Shown in pieces: positions 1 to 7,430 of a stretch of 64,000 nt of DNA. A program made the position numbers and the translations under genes. Source of the DNA: Shewanella eurypsychrophilus (GTDB taxonomy: Bacteria > Pseudomonadota > Gammaproteobacteria > Enterobacterales > Shewanellaceae); assembly GCF_007004545.3 (NCBI RefSeq), contig NZ_CP045503.2, positions 2,512,501 to 2,576,500 of the forward strand, written 5' to 3'. Position 1 is the stretch's first letter; the number at the start of each line of letters is the position of its first letter. The notes under the pieces were generated by a model. That model made no database searches, was not told where the DNA came from, and saw only the letters and a list, made by a program, of their open reading frames with translations.

Positions 1-1
1 G

Positions 2-424
2 ATATTAACCCTGTACCAAAAGGTAAAGAAGCGCTTGAAGGGCAAGATAAGCTTAGATATCGCCTTCGCGATGAGTGATATCCAGACTCAACTTGATAAG
101 CTCGTATTCAGAGGCTTTGTCGAGGCTTGTGGCTGGAAGCGTTTACCCGACATGGTTCGGTATTTAAAAGCCATTGATAATCGCTTAGACAAGCTGCCTG
201 TAGACCCTAATCGCGACCGCTTGCACATGCTCAGTATTGCCAATGTGCAGAAGGAACTGGATGGTCAATTAGCTAAAGTGCCGCGATCGGCAGCTATCCC
301 TGAGTCACTGCTTGAGGCGAGATGGATGATCGAAGAGTATCGAGTCTCCTGTTTTGCACAAGTATTAGGGACCGCTTATCCGATCTCTGAAAAGCGCGTA
401 TTAAATAAAATCGAGCAGAATTAA
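2..424 (+). CDS. hrpA: ATP-dependent RNA helicase HrpA, C-terminal end (partial)
   Basis: The reading frame is open from the left edge of the window and ends at TAA 422-424, so only about the last 140 residues are present. The translated text (LVFRGFVEACGWKRLPDMVR, RMHMLSIANV-like and LEARWMIEEYRVSCFAQ segments) matches my memory of the C-terminal domain of the large DEAH-box helicase HrpA, whose helicase core would lie upstream. HrpA acts on RNA in the cytoplasm and is implicated in mRNA processing and ribosome rescue in E. coli. A strong terminator follows 28 bases after the stop. An internal TTG at 35 is in frame but is not the start. Identification is by recall of conserved C-terminal motifs; the ATPase motifs cannot be checked here. 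Confidence 0.8.
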   Translation: MLTLYQKVKKRLKGKISLDIAFAMSDIQTQLDKLVFRGFVEACGWKRLPDMVRYLKAIDNRLDKLPVDPNRDRLHMLSIANVQKELDGQLAKVPRSAAIPESLLEARWMIEEYRVSCFAQVLGTAYPISEKRVLNKIEQN

Positions 425-452
425 CTCTGTAGTAAAATAATCACTAGTGATT

Positions 453-488
453 AAAAAGCACTCATCATTTGATGAGTGCTTTTTTTTT
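453..488 (+). terminator. Rho-independent terminator after hrpA
   Basis: Perfect stem AAGCACTCATC / GATGAGTGCTT with a very small loop, followed by eight or more T residues. It lies just downstream of the hrpA stop and separates it from the nap operon. The A tract on its 5' side could also allow weak function on the other strand. Confidence 0.93.
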
Positions 489-692
489 GAGCATATTGAG
501 AGTGAGAAAAATATTGAGACCCTACCTATTAAGGTGTAATTTTAACAATTTCGTCACCTGGCAGGTTGATATTTAATCGGTTGTAACTCATTGTTTAGAT
601 GATGCTGAATAGTTACGCCCTGTTGCTTTGGCACGCTTCAATCTAAATACCTGTTTACACAGGGTGATCTAAGATTTATTTGCATAAAAAGG

Positions 693-706
693 ATGATCCA
701 GATCAA
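693..706. promoter_or_regulatory. Putative FNR/EtrA (or CRP) site upstream of nap
   Basis: The 14 bases ATGATCCAGATCAA match the FNR consensus TTGAT-N4-ATCAA at all but the first position. A TATACT -10-like hexamer lies at 734-739, putting the centre of the site roughly 45 bases before a likely start, close to where an activator would bind. FNR/CRP-family control of nap by low oxygen is established in Shewanella and enterics. Which regulator binds here is inference. Confidence 0.55.
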
Positions 707-719
707 GCTAATAGACCTT

Positions 720-735
720 TACCAAATTGTGGGTA
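720..735. promoter_or_regulatory. Putative NarP-type inverted heptamer site
   Basis: TACCAAATTGTGGGTA is an imperfect 7-2-7 inverted repeat of TACC-like heptamers, the arrangement recognised by the nitrate/nitrite response regulator NarP. It sits between the FNR-like site and the nap genes and overlaps the probable -10 region at 734-739, so it could act negatively or the assigned promoter could be wrong. Match to the consensus TACYYMT is only partial. Confidence 0.35.
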
Positions 736-838
736 TACTGTTTGTTACCAACTTGCGACTATGATCACCGGCACGTAAAGAGCATGAAAAAACAGAACGT
801 TAGTTTCTATGAAAATCTTGAGCCAATGTTTGTTGACT

Positions 839-868
839 CAACTTGCGAAGGGTTGAAGCCCTAAGTTG
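839..868 (+). promoter_or_regulatory. Hairpin in the nap leader touching a Shine-Dalgarno sequence
   Basis: CAACTT (839-844) can pair with AAGTTG (863-868), with an inner GGG/CCC pairing at 850-852 and 859-861. The 3' strand runs into the GGAG at 868-871 that precedes a small ORF starting at 877. It has no T tract, so it is not a terminator. A role in translational control is inference. Confidence 0.3.
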
Positions 869-876
869 GAGTGTTT

Positions 877-939
877 ATGAATTCCATTTCAGTATTTTTT
901 CCCCAGATAGATAAGGAACGCCCCCATGTCGTTACCTGA
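877..939 (+). CDS. Possible 20-codon leader ORF overlapping the start of napD
   Basis: ATG 877 is preceded by TTGGAG with a 5-base gap and opens a 20-codon frame (begins MNSISVFF, ends PHVVT) that stops at TGA 937-939. It overlaps the napD start at 926 by 14 bases in another frame, so translational coupling is conceivable. It resembles no protein I know and is not NapE or NapF. Its main support is the good ribosome binding site; it may be chance. Confidence 0.25.
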   Translation: MNSISVFFPQIDKERPHVVT

Positions 940-1222
940 GGCGCATATCTCAAGCCTACTTGTTCAGGTTAGTCCTGAACATTTAGATGAAACTAAAAAA
1001 AGAATTGAAGCATTTGATGAAGCCGAAATTTATGGCGTCAGTGAAGTTGGAAAAATCGTTGTAGTCCTAGAGACTCAAGCAGAAGGCTTTATTACCGACG
1101 TGATTGAAAAAATTAATAATATGCCAGGCGTGCTTGGTGCCACTATGGTTTATCACCAAATTGATAGTGAACCCAATAACGATACTGATAACAGTTATAG
1201 TGTTAGCGAGGAACAAGTATGA
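926..1222 (+). CDS. napD: NapD, chaperone for periplasmic nitrate reductase
   Basis: This 98-residue cytoplasmic protein has the NapD pattern: an opening [20 protein letters not shown], then a VVVLE strand, and [15 protein letters not shown] near the end. NapD binds the twin-arginine signal peptide of NapA and holds it back until the molybdenum cofactor is inserted. The start at ATG 926 has an AAGGA ribosome binding site about ten bases upstream. The TGA stop overlaps the napA start by four bases (ATGA), so the two are translationally coupled, as expected for a chaperone and its client. Length is normal for the family, with a short acidic tail. It is the first gene of the nap operon; no napE or napF precedes it. 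Confidence 0.95.
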   Translation: MSLPEAHISSLLVQVSPEHLDETKKRIEAFDEAEIYGVSEVGKIVVVLETQAEGFITDVIEKINNMPGVLGATMVYHQIDSEPNNDTDNSYSVSEEQV

Positions 1223-3708
1223 AAATGTCTAGACGTGAGTTTATCAAAGCAAATGCAGCGGCATCAGCTGCAGCACTTGCAGGGATCACTCTTCCAGCCA
1301 CAGCAACGAATTTAATTGCATCGAGTGAACAATCAAAAATTCATTGGGATAAAGCGCCTTGTCGTTTCTGTGGTACAGGTTGCTCGGTACTTGTTGGGAC
1401 TCAAGAGGGTAAAGTTGTTGCGACTCAAGGCGACCCTGAAGCGCCTGTCAACAAAGGACTTAACTGTATTAAGGGTTACTTCCTTTCAAAAATCATGTAC
1501 GGCAACGATCGCTTAACTCAGCCACTGTTACGTCAAACTAATGGAAAATTTGATAAAAATGGTGACTTTGCACCAGTAAGCTGGGATCAAGCCTTCGATA
1601 TCATGGCTGATAAGTGGAAAGCGGCTTTAAAAGAGAAAGGGCCTACCAGTGTGGGCATGTTTGGCTCTGGTCAGTGGACCGTAATGGAAGGCTATGCTGC
1701 ATCTAAGATGATGAAAGCAGGTTTTCGCTCTAACAACATCGACCCTAATGCACGTCACTGTATGGCTTCAGCCGTTGGTGGCTTTATGCGTAGCTTTGGT
1801 ATCGATGAGCCAATGGGTTGTTATGATGATTTCGAAGAAGCCGATGCCTTTGTGTTATGGGGCTCGAATATGGCAGAGATGCACCCCATTTTATGGAGTC
1901 GCATCACCGACCGTCGCTTAAGTCATCCCCATGTGAAAGTGAACGTATTATCAACCTATTATCACCGTTCATTTGAACTTGCTGATAAAGGCTATATCTT
2001 TAAGCCGCAAACCGATCTTGCGATAGCCAACTTTATTGCTCACTACATCATTGAAAACGATGCAGTCAACTGGGATTTTGTTACTAAGCATACCCATTTC
2101 AAGCAAGCCACTACAGACATTGGTTATGGTCTAAGGGATGAGCATCCGCTGCAACAAAAGGCAGCTAACCCCAATGTAGGTAAAATACATTCAATTGACT
2201 TTGAAGAGTATAAAAAATCAGTAGCGCCATATACGCTTGAAAAAACAGCTGAAATGACCGGTCTAACTGAAGAGAAACTGATCACACTCGCTAAGCAGTT
2301 TGCCGATCCAAAGATTAAGGTGATGTCACTTTGGACTATGGGGATGAATCAACATACCCGTGGTGTGTGGATGAACTCTTTGGTTTATAACATTCATCTT
2401 TTAGTGGGTAAAATATCAACTCCTGGTAATGGACCATTCTCGTTAACTGGCCAACCTTCGGCGTGCGGTACTGCACGTGAAGTGGGAACGTTCTCGCATC
2501 GTTTACCTGCAGACATGGTCGTTGCCAACCCTAAGCATCGAAAGCTTGCTGAGAAGCTATGGAAAATTCCTGAAGGCACTATTCCACCAAAGCCTGGGTT
2601 CCATGCAGTACAGCAAGACCGTAAATTAAATGACGGTGTGCTTAATGCTTACTGGACTATGTGTAACAACAATATGCAGGCCGGTCCTAACATCAATGGT
2701 GAGCGTTTACCTGGCTACCGTAATCCGAAAAACTTTATTGTTTGTTCAGACCCATACCCAACGGCAACAGCACAAGCGGCTGACCTTATCTTACCGACTT
2801 CTATGTGGGTAGAAAAAGAGGGGGCTTACGGTAATGCTGAGCGTCGTACTCAGGTTTGGTATCAGCAGGTTAAAGCGCCTGGTGAATCTAAATCAGATTT
2901 ATGGCAGATTATGGAATTTGCAAAACGCTTCAAAATTGAAGAAGTGTGGACCGAAGAACTGATCGCTAAGATGCCAGAAGTACGTGGTAAGAATATGTGT
3001 GAAGTGTTATTCGAAAACGGCCAAGTAAATAAGTTCCCATTATCAGAAGCGCAAGCGCTCAATGATGATGCACAAGATCAAGGTTACTATGTTCAAAAAG
3101 GTCTATTTGAAGAGTACGCAAGCTTTGGACGTGGACATGGCCATGATTTAGCGCCATACGAACGCTACCATAAAGAGCGTGGTTTACGCTGGCCTGTTGT
3201 CGATGGCAAAGAGACAAAATGGCGCTTTAAAGAGGGTTCAGATCCCTATGTTGGCAAAGGCAAAGGATTTGAATTCTATGGCAAGCCAGATGGCAAAGCG
3301 TGGATAATCTCAGCACCTTACGAGGCGCCACCAGAATCTCCAGATGAAGAGTTTCCTCTCTGGTTATGTACTGGTCGTGTACTTGAGCATTGGCATACGG
3401 GAACCATGACACGTCGTGTACCTGAGCTTTATAAGGCCGTCCCTGATGGGCTTTGTTACATGCATCCAGATGATGCTAAGTCTCATGGTGTACGTCGTGG
3501 TGATGAAGTGCTAATGAGTAACAAGCGTGGTGATATTCGTGTTCGTGTAGAGACTCGAGGCCGTAACCGTCCACCAAAAGGTTTGGTGTTTGTGCCTTTC
3601 TTTGATGCACGTATCTTAATTAATAAACTTATTTTAGATGCAACCGATCCGTTATCGAAACAGACAGACTATAAAAAGTGTCCTGTTAAAATTACTAAAA
3701 TAGCATAA
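1219..3708 (+). CDS. napA: NapA, catalytic subunit of periplasmic nitrate reductase
   Basis: The 829-residue protein is a molybdenum bis-MGD enzyme that reduces nitrate to nitrite in the periplasm. A twin-arginine leader (SRREFIK at residues 4-10, then an Ala-rich stretch) directs Tat export. The motif CRFCGTGC near residue 48, with a further cysteine in NKGLNC, binds a [4Fe-4S] cluster. The cysteine in NARHCMASA near residue 181 is the expected Mo ligand. The C-terminal part has the typical [20 protein letters not shown] segment of the cofactor-binding domain. Length equals that of E. coli NapA. Electrons should come from quinol through NapC and NapB encoded just downstream. The second possible ATG (1225) is less likely, because the ATGA overlap with napD fixes the start at 1219. 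Confidence 0.97.
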   Translation: MKMSRREFIKANAAASAAALAGITLPATATNLIASSEQSKIHWDKAPCRFCGTGCSVLVGTQEGKVVATQGDPEAPVNKGLNCIKGYFLSKIMYGNDRLTQPLLRQTNGKFDKNGDFAPVSWDQAFDIMADKWKAALKEKGPTSVGMFGSGQWTVMEGYAASKMMKAGFRSNNIDPNARHCMASAVGGFMRSFGIDEPMGCYDDFEEADAFVLWGSNMAEMHPILWSRITDRRLSHPHVKVNVLSTYYHRSFELADKGYIFKPQTDLAIANFIAHYIIENDAVNWDFVTKHTHFKQATTDIGYGLRDEHPLQQKAANPNVGKIHSIDFEEYKKSVAPYTLEKTAEMTGLTEEKLITLAKQFADPKIKVMSLWTMGMNQHTRGVWMNSLVYNIHLLVGKISTPGNGPFSLTGQPSACGTAREVGTFSHRLPADMVVANPKHRKLAEKLWKIPEGTIPPKPGFHAVQQDRKLNDGVLNAYWTMCNNNMQAGPNINGERLPGYRNPKNFIVCSDPYPTATAQAADLILPTSMWVEKEGAYGNAERRTQVWYQQVKAPGESKSDLWQIMEFAKRFKIEEVWTEELIAKMPEVRGKNMCEVLFENGQVNKFPLSEAQALNDDAQDQGYYVQKGLFEEYASFGRGHGHDLAPYERYHKERGLRWPVVDGKETKWRFKEGSDPYVGKGKGFEFYGKPDGKAWIISAPYEAPPESPDEEFPLWLCTGRVLEHWHTGTMTRRVPELYKAVPDGLCYMHPDDAKSHGVRRGDEVLMSNKRGDIRVRVETRGRNRPPKGLVFVPFFDARILINKLILDATDPLSKQTDYKKCPVKITKIA

Positions 3709-3720
3709 GGCAGGGTTAGG

Positions 3721-4176
3721 ATGAAAAAATCAATTTTATTGACGTTGAGCATTACCTTAACTCTGATCAGTGGTTTTGCTATCAGTCAGGATCGTGGTAT
3801 TGGTGGTGTTGAGTCTTTACGCGGCACTGCTGAGTTAGAAGTCACAAGAGCGGCAGATCCTATGAAGAAGGTGCCGCGAGATCAGGTGGATATTGAAAGC
3901 AGTTATGTGTTTCAGCCACCACTGATCCCGCATCACATCAGAAGCTATGAAGTCTCTCTTAATGCAAACAAGTGTTTATCATGCCATGGTTGGAAAAATG
4001 CCAAGCAGATGGGCGCGACTAAAATTAGTGTGACTCACTTTACTAATCGAAACGATGAAGTGTTGGCTGATGTTTCTCCTCGACGATACTTTTGCCTGCA
4101 GTGTCACGTGACACAAGCAGATGCGAAACCGTTAGTGGGTAACTCGTTTGAACGTGTTCAGTCACTGCAAAAATAG
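3721..4176 (+). CDS. napB: NapB, dihaem cytochrome c subunit of nitrate reductase
   Basis: A 151-residue periplasmic cytochrome. It opens with a signal peptide (hydrophobic stretch to about residue 22, SGFAISQ) and has two c-type haem motifs, CLSCH at residues 85-89 and CLQCH at 125-129. Between them are the conserved PPLIPHHI and ISVTHFTNR segments of NapB, including the distal histidine ligands. NapB forms a complex with NapA and passes it electrons from NapC. It starts 12 bases after the napA stop with an AGGCAGGGTTAGG ribosome binding region, so it is in the same operon. Nothing unusual in length or motifs. Confidence 0.96.
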   Translation: MKKSILLTLSITLTLISGFAISQDRGIGGVESLRGTAELEVTRAADPMKKVPRDQVDIESSYVFQPPLIPHHIRSYEVSLNANKCLSCHGWKNAKQMGATKISVTHFTNRNDEVLADVSPRRYFCLQCHVTQADAKPLVGNSFERVQSLQK

Positions 4177-4193
4177 AATAGGCAGGTAATAAT

Positions 4194-4784
4194 ATGAAAT
4201 TAATTATTAATGCCTTAAAAGGCTTCTGGAGCATATTGAGGCGGCCGAGTAAAGCCGCGGTAGGTATCGTTCTATTTATGGGCTTTGCAGGTGGACTCAT
4301 GTTCTGGGGTGCATTTAACACAGGTATGGAAGCGACAAACACTGAAGAGTTTTGTTCTGGATGTCACGCCCCAATTGTGGCGGAAATTCGAGAAACTATT
4401 CACTACGCTAACCGCTCTGGTGTTCGTGCTATCTGTTCAGATTGTCACGTGCCTCATGCTTGGACGGATAAAATCATCCGTAAAGTTCAGGCTTCTAAAG
4501 AACTGTTTGCGTATTTTGTTACTCAAACCATTAACTCGCCAGAGAAGTTCAAAGAGCGACGCGCTCATTTAGCCGAAAGGGAGTGGGCAAGAATGAAAAA
4601 GAACGACTCTTTAGAGTGTCGTAACTGTCATAACTTTGAATTTATGGACTTCTCTGAGCAGAGCCCACGCAGTGTTAGACAGCACTCTACTGCGCTTGCT
4701 AGTGGTGAAAAGACCTGTGTGGATTGCCATAAAGGTATTGCCCATAGATTACCAGATATGCACAAAGTTGAAGGTTGGAATTAA
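4194..4784 (+). CDS. napC: NapC, membrane tetrahaem quinol dehydrogenase
   Basis: The 196-residue protein is a NapC/NirT-family cytochrome. One membrane anchor lies near residues 20-42, followed by four haem motifs: CSGCH (54-58), CSDCH (81-85), CRNCH (142-146) and CVDCH (175-179). It takes electrons from membrane quinol and delivers them to NapB. The early EEFCSGCH and the HxANRSGVRAICSDCHVPH segments are typical of the family. Some Shewanella use CymA instead of NapC for nitrate reduction; a dedicated napC means this is the napDABC-type (alpha) arrangement rather than napDAGHB. It starts 17 bases after napB, with the same polarity. Confidence 0.95.
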   Translation: MKLIINALKGFWSILRRPSKAAVGIVLFMGFAGGLMFWGAFNTGMEATNTEEFCSGCHAPIVAEIRETIHYANRSGVRAICSDCHVPHAWTDKIIRKVQASKELFAYFVTQTINSPEKFKERRAHLAEREWARMKKNDSLECRNCHNFEFMDFSEQSPRSVRQHSTALASGEKTCVDCHKGIAHRLPDMHKVEGWN

Positions 4785-4793
4785 GGAGCCATT

Positions 4794-4922
4794 ATGAGTA
4801 CATTAGAGAATGTTATATGGCATGTCCTTGGCTACAGCGCCATGCCGGTCATTATACTAGGTGGTTTTTCTGTCGTTGCAGTTGCCTCTATTTGGATTCT
4901 GTCCAAAACAGCAGATAAGTAA
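4794..4922 (+). CDS. Small single-helix membrane protein at the end of the nap operon
   Basis: This 42-codon ORF starts MSTLENVIWHVLGYSAMPVI and ends with a short KTADK tail. It starts five bases after an AAGGAG ribosome binding site that overlaps the napC stop, so it is clearly part of the operon. One hydrophobic helix covers about residues 16-36. It matches what I recall of a short family (TIGR02808) found in Vibrio and Shewanella near nap genes, with unknown function. It is not obviously NapE, which is normally at the 5' end and longer, though a similar accessory role in the membrane is possible. The assignment is by recall; the translation and ribosome binding site are seen directly. Confidence 0.75.
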   Translation: MSTLENVIWHVLGYSAMPVIILGGFSVVAVASIWILSKTADK

Positions 4923-5000
4923 AGAGGCTTGTATCAGTCGGCTAAGAGCAAGGTGACTTAAACCGACTGGTATTAAACAATAAATGATGCAATAAAACCT

Positions 5001-5036
5001 AAAAGCCTGACTTTAATATTAAAGTCAGGCTTTTTT
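5001..5036 (+). terminator. Rho-independent terminator of the nap operon
   Basis: AAAAGCCTGACTTTAA and TTAAAGTCAGGCTTTTTT form a long, perfect AT/GC stem with a minimal loop and a T run. It lies 79 bases after the small nap-linked gene. Confidence 0.93.
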
Positions 5037-5062
5037 ATGCGCTGCACTTCTACTTTGGTGCC

Positions 5063-5088
5063 TGATATGACCCCCTAAAAGTGGACAC
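5063..5088 (+). repeat. Left terminal inverted repeat of the IS3 element
   Basis: TGATATGACCCC followed by CTA and AAAGTGGACAC; 23 of 26 positions match the complement of the right end. Confidence 0.92.
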
Positions 5089-5110
5089 CTTATATAAGCG
5101 ATAAGGTGCC

Positions 5111-5425
5111 ATGAAAATAATAACTCGTAAGACCCACACAGCAGCCTTCAAATTAGCTGCTGTTCAACAATCCTTAAACTCTCCCGATACAGTAAAGGCT
5201 TTAGCTGGTAAATTAGGTATCCATCCCGCTTTGCTCAGTAAATGGAGAGCTCAATTGACGTCGAAGAAACACACTTCTAAACCTATTAAAAATGTCGGTC
5301 CTAATAAGGGGCTAGCTGAACTTGAACGTGAAAACCGTGGGCTAAAAAAACGATTAGAGCGTGCAGAGTTGGAGAACGATATCTTAAAAAAGGCGAAGGA
5401 GTTCTTCGACAAACACCAGGGATAA
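5111..5425 (+). CDS. IS3-family transposase OrfA (DNA-binding part)
   Basis: The 104-residue product has a helix-turn-helix of the transposase_8 type (ITRKTHTAAFKLAAV, then LAGKLGIHPALLSKW) and a C-terminal coiled-coil rich in Glu, Leu and Lys (ELERENRGLKKRLERAELEN). The coiled-coil mediates oligomerisation and partly overlaps the frameshift window. OrfA recognises the terminal repeats. It starts 22 bases inside the left repeat. The A-AAA-AAG slippery site lies at 5386-5392, so a fraction of ribosomes would shift by -1 and make the OrfAB fusion. Confidence 0.93.
   Translation: MKIITRKTHTAAFKLAAVQQSLNSPDTVKALAGKLGIHPALLSKWRAQLTSKKHTSKPIKNVGPNKGLAELERENRGLKKRLERAELENDILKKAKEFFDKHQG
5386..5392 (+). 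promoter_or_regulatory. Programmed -1 frameshift site A-AAA-AAG
   Basis: In the OrfA frame the codons read TTA AAA AAG, giving the classic slippery heptamer of IS3-family elements. The -1 frame is open from here into OrfB, and OrfA ends 33 bases downstream at 5425. Confidence 0.85.
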
Positions 5426-6282
5426 AGTTTCAGTTTATCCAAGGTTATTGCTCAACTCGAAGAACGATAAAATTGCTCTGTGATATTTTTGGTGTATCTC
5501 GCTCAGGCTATTACAGCTGGCTTGTTCGTAAGCCTTCTCAACGCGATAAAGATAACGAAGTACTGTCTGACTTTCTCAAAGAAAAGATAGCTGAGCACAG
5601 GAGCATAGCGGGTTATAGGAAGTTATGGCTGGATGCTGTAGCTAATGGTTTCGATTGTAATAAAAAGCGAGTACAAAGCTTGTTACAGGTGTTTGATTAC
5701 AGGTCTAAAGCATGTAAAAGGAAGTTCGGTGTAGTGAAGCCTAGGTTGATTGAAACAAGAGCGCCGAATTACTTAAACAGAGAGTTTGAAGTAGCTAAAC
5801 CTAATACTGTTTGGGTATCAGATATTACACAAATTAGGTGCAAAGAGGGCTGGCAGTATCTATGTGTCATCATCGATTTGTACTCACGTAAAGTGGTGGG
5901 CTGGGCAACGAGCTACATAAATTCGAGCGAACTGGTGATGAAGTCACTCAAACAAGCTTGGGTAGAACGAAGGCCAAATGGGAGTGAGCTGATGTTTCAC
6001 TCTGACCAGGGGGCTCAATACAGAAGCTTTGAAGTACTTAAGTGGCTAACGAAGCGTAAGGTCACAGTGAGTATGTCGAGAAAGGGGAATTGCTGGGATA
6101 ATGCTTGCTCAGAAAGCTTTTTTGCTCAGTTAAAGAAAGAATGGTTCTCTAACTTAGAAGAGCTAAGCAGAAAAGAAATGACAACACAGTGTCGATTTTA
6201 TATCGATGATTATTATAATATGGTGAGAAGACATGGGACTCTAAATGGAGTGAGTCCCATAGTATTTGAATCAAGAATTTAA
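5392..6282 (+). CDS. IS3-family transposase OrfB (catalytic part, frameshift product)
   Basis: The frame is open from the slippery site at 5386-5392 to TAA at 6280-6282. It carries an HTH_21-like region (RKLWLDAVANGFDCNKKRV) and an rve integrase core. The DDE triad is visible as D in VWVSDITQI, D in HSDQGAQY and E in SFFAQLKKEW. It should be made mainly as an OrfAB fusion by -1 frameshifting; a first possible independent start is TTG 5473. Full length suggests a functional transposase. It catalyses cut-and-circularise transposition of the element. The coordinates give the part after the frameshift. Confidence 0.92.
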   Translation, partial: GEGVLRQTPGIKFQFIQGYCSTRRTIKLLCDIFGVSRSGYYSWLVRKPSQRDKDNEVLSDFLKEKIAEHRSIAGYRKLWLDAVANGFDCNKKRVQSLLQVFDYRSKACKRKFGVVKPRLIETRAPNYLNREFEVAKPNTVWVSDITQIRCKEGWQYLCVIIDLYSRKVVGWATSYINSSELVMKSLKQAWVERRPNGSELMFHSDQGAQYRSFEVLKWLTKRKVTVSMSRKGNCWDNACSESFFAQLKKEWFSNLEELSRKEMTTQCRFYIDDYYNMVRRHGTLNGVSPIVFESRI

Positions 6283-6287
6283 ACCCT

Positions 6288-6313
6288 GTGTCCACTTTAC
6301 TGGGGTCATATCA
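6288..6313 (-). repeat. Right terminal inverted repeat of the IS3 element
   Basis: Complement of the left end with three mismatches; it begins six bases after the OrfB stop and is followed directly by the GCC target duplicate. Confidence 0.92.
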
Positions 6314-6341
6314 GCCTAGTGCCTAGTGCCTAGTGCCTAGT
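6314..6341. repeat. 7-bp tandem repeat (GCCTAGT x4) flanking the IS
   Basis: Four exact copies of GCCTAGT directly follow the IS right end. The left flank ends in GTGCC, so the element inserted inside or at the edge of this array and duplicated GCC. No gene overlaps it. Confidence 0.9.
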
Positions 6342-6351
6342 AACTTAAACC

Positions 6352-7284
6352 TTAAACCGGATAAACTTGCTGCACCGACTCTATGATCATCTCCCTGAGC
6401 CATCGATGACTCGGGTCTAAGTCAAAATGCCTGTGCCAGAGTAAAACGTAAGTACCCGGCACGAGTTTAGTGGGAACAGGCAGTGTGATTAGTTGGTAAT
6501 GTCCCAACATCTCCTTGGCGTATTTGGCGGGGGAGCAAAGAATGAGATCGCTCTTCTCACAGAGCAGCATGGCACTATTGAAGTCGGTGAGGTTAATGGC
6601 GATATCTCGTTTCAGGTGCTGTATTTGTAGCACATCGTCTAATAGCCATTGGGCGATACCGCCAAAGGTCACTTGCAGGTGACGATATTTAAGAAATGTG
6701 TCTAAATTCCACTCTTCTTTTAATAAGGGGTGGTCTTTTCTTACCAGACACACAGAATGATCGCGAGTCAGTTCGGTATAGTTAAGCTCGTCGGGTAGAT
6801 TCTTTATGTGTAAAAGGGAGCGTTCATCCCATTCTCGGCAGGCTATCCCAATATCGGTTTCGCAGCGTAATAACTTATCCATGCTCTGGCTGTGCCAAGT
6901 TTTACTGTCGATACTGACATTCGGTGCCTGTTTGAGCAGCTCGGGCATAAAATTGGGATAGGTGAGTGAGTAAGCCGTCTCAACCAATTCTATACGAAAT
7001 TTTCTCCGGCTCAAGGAGGGATCAAACTCGCTGGGTCTGGTTAGCTGTTCGACTTGATTGAGGACCCGTCGTAATTCTGGTGCCAGTTGCTTGGCCTTAG
7101 GCGTCGGTCGAAGACCATAGGCGGTGCGCTCAAACAGTTTATCGTCGAAGGTTTCTCTGAGCTTTGAAAGCTGTTTGCTCACCGCCGACTGGCTCAGGTG
7201 TAGACGCGCCGCCGCTGCGGTGACGCTTTGCTCTTCGAGTAATACTTCAAGTACCGTGAGTAAGTTAAAGTCAAAATTCTTCAA
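6352..7284 (-). CDS. LysR-family transcriptional regulator
   Basis: 310 residues. The N-terminal winged helix-turn-helix is typical of LysR proteins (LLTVLEVLLEEQSVTAAAARL, HLSQSAVSKQLSKLRE, LFERTAYGLRPTPKA). A periplasmic-binding-protein-like effector domain follows (residues ~90-300). It is divergent from the gene for a binding protein at 7431, with 146 bases between them, the usual arrangement for a LysR regulator and its target. The effector is unknown; a substrate of the adjacent binding proteins is the obvious guess. The family often autoregulates from the shared intergenic region. Confidence 0.88.
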   Translation of the reverse strand: MKNFDFNLLTVLEVLLEEQSVTAAAARLHLSQSAVSKQLSKLRETFDDKLFERTAYGLRPTPKAKQLAPELRRVLNQVEQLTRPSEFDPSLSRRKFRIELVETAYSLTYPNFMPELLKQAPNVSIDSKTWHSQSMDKLLRCETDIGIACREWDERSLLHIKNLPDELNYTELTRDHSVCLVRKDHPLLKEEWNLDTFLKYRHLQVTFGGIAQWLLDDVLQIQHLKRDIAINLTDFNSAMLLCEKSDLILCSPAKYAKEMLGHYQLITLPVPTKLVPGTYVLLWHRHFDLDPSHRWLREMIIESVQQVYPV

Positions 7285-7314
7285 TCAACTACCGCCATTA
7301 AGGTTTTAATTTGT

Positions 7315-7341
7315 CCAAGAAAATTAAATATTCTCTCTTGG
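7315..7341. promoter_or_regulatory. Possible LysR operator between divergent genes
   Basis: CCAAGA (7315-7320) and TCTTGG (7336-7341) form an inverted repeat with an AT-rich 15-base middle. It lies in the divergent promoter region. LysR proteins usually bind interrupted dyads of this sort, but the T-N11-A core has not been established here. Confidence 0.3.
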
Positions 7342-7430
7342 CTTAGTGTAATTATTTTTATCCGAAAAACAAGGAGATGATTGGCACAAACATAGCGCCT
7401 CAGCCATAGTTATAGAAGGTTGAATTTGAC

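Larger units (their letters stand above)
5063..6313 (+). mobile_element. IS3-family insertion sequence, complete, 1251 bp
   Basis: Both ends carry a 26-bp inverted repeat (left 5063-5088, right 6288-6313) that starts TGATATGACCCC and ends AAAGTGGACAC, with three internal mismatches. A 3-bp direct repeat GCC flanks the element (5060-5062 and 6314-6316), which is the target duplication expected for many IS3-family members. Inside are overlapping orfA and orfB in different frames, with a slippery heptamer between them. All parts look intact, so the copy may be active. It sits between the nap operon and a LysR gene and interrupts no gene. Confidence 0.95.

Noticed and set aside
784..864. 26-codon ORF upstream of napD as a NapE gene
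   Set aside because: The peptide (MKKQNVSFYENLEPMF...) is not hydrophobic and has a weak ribosome binding site, unlike NapE.
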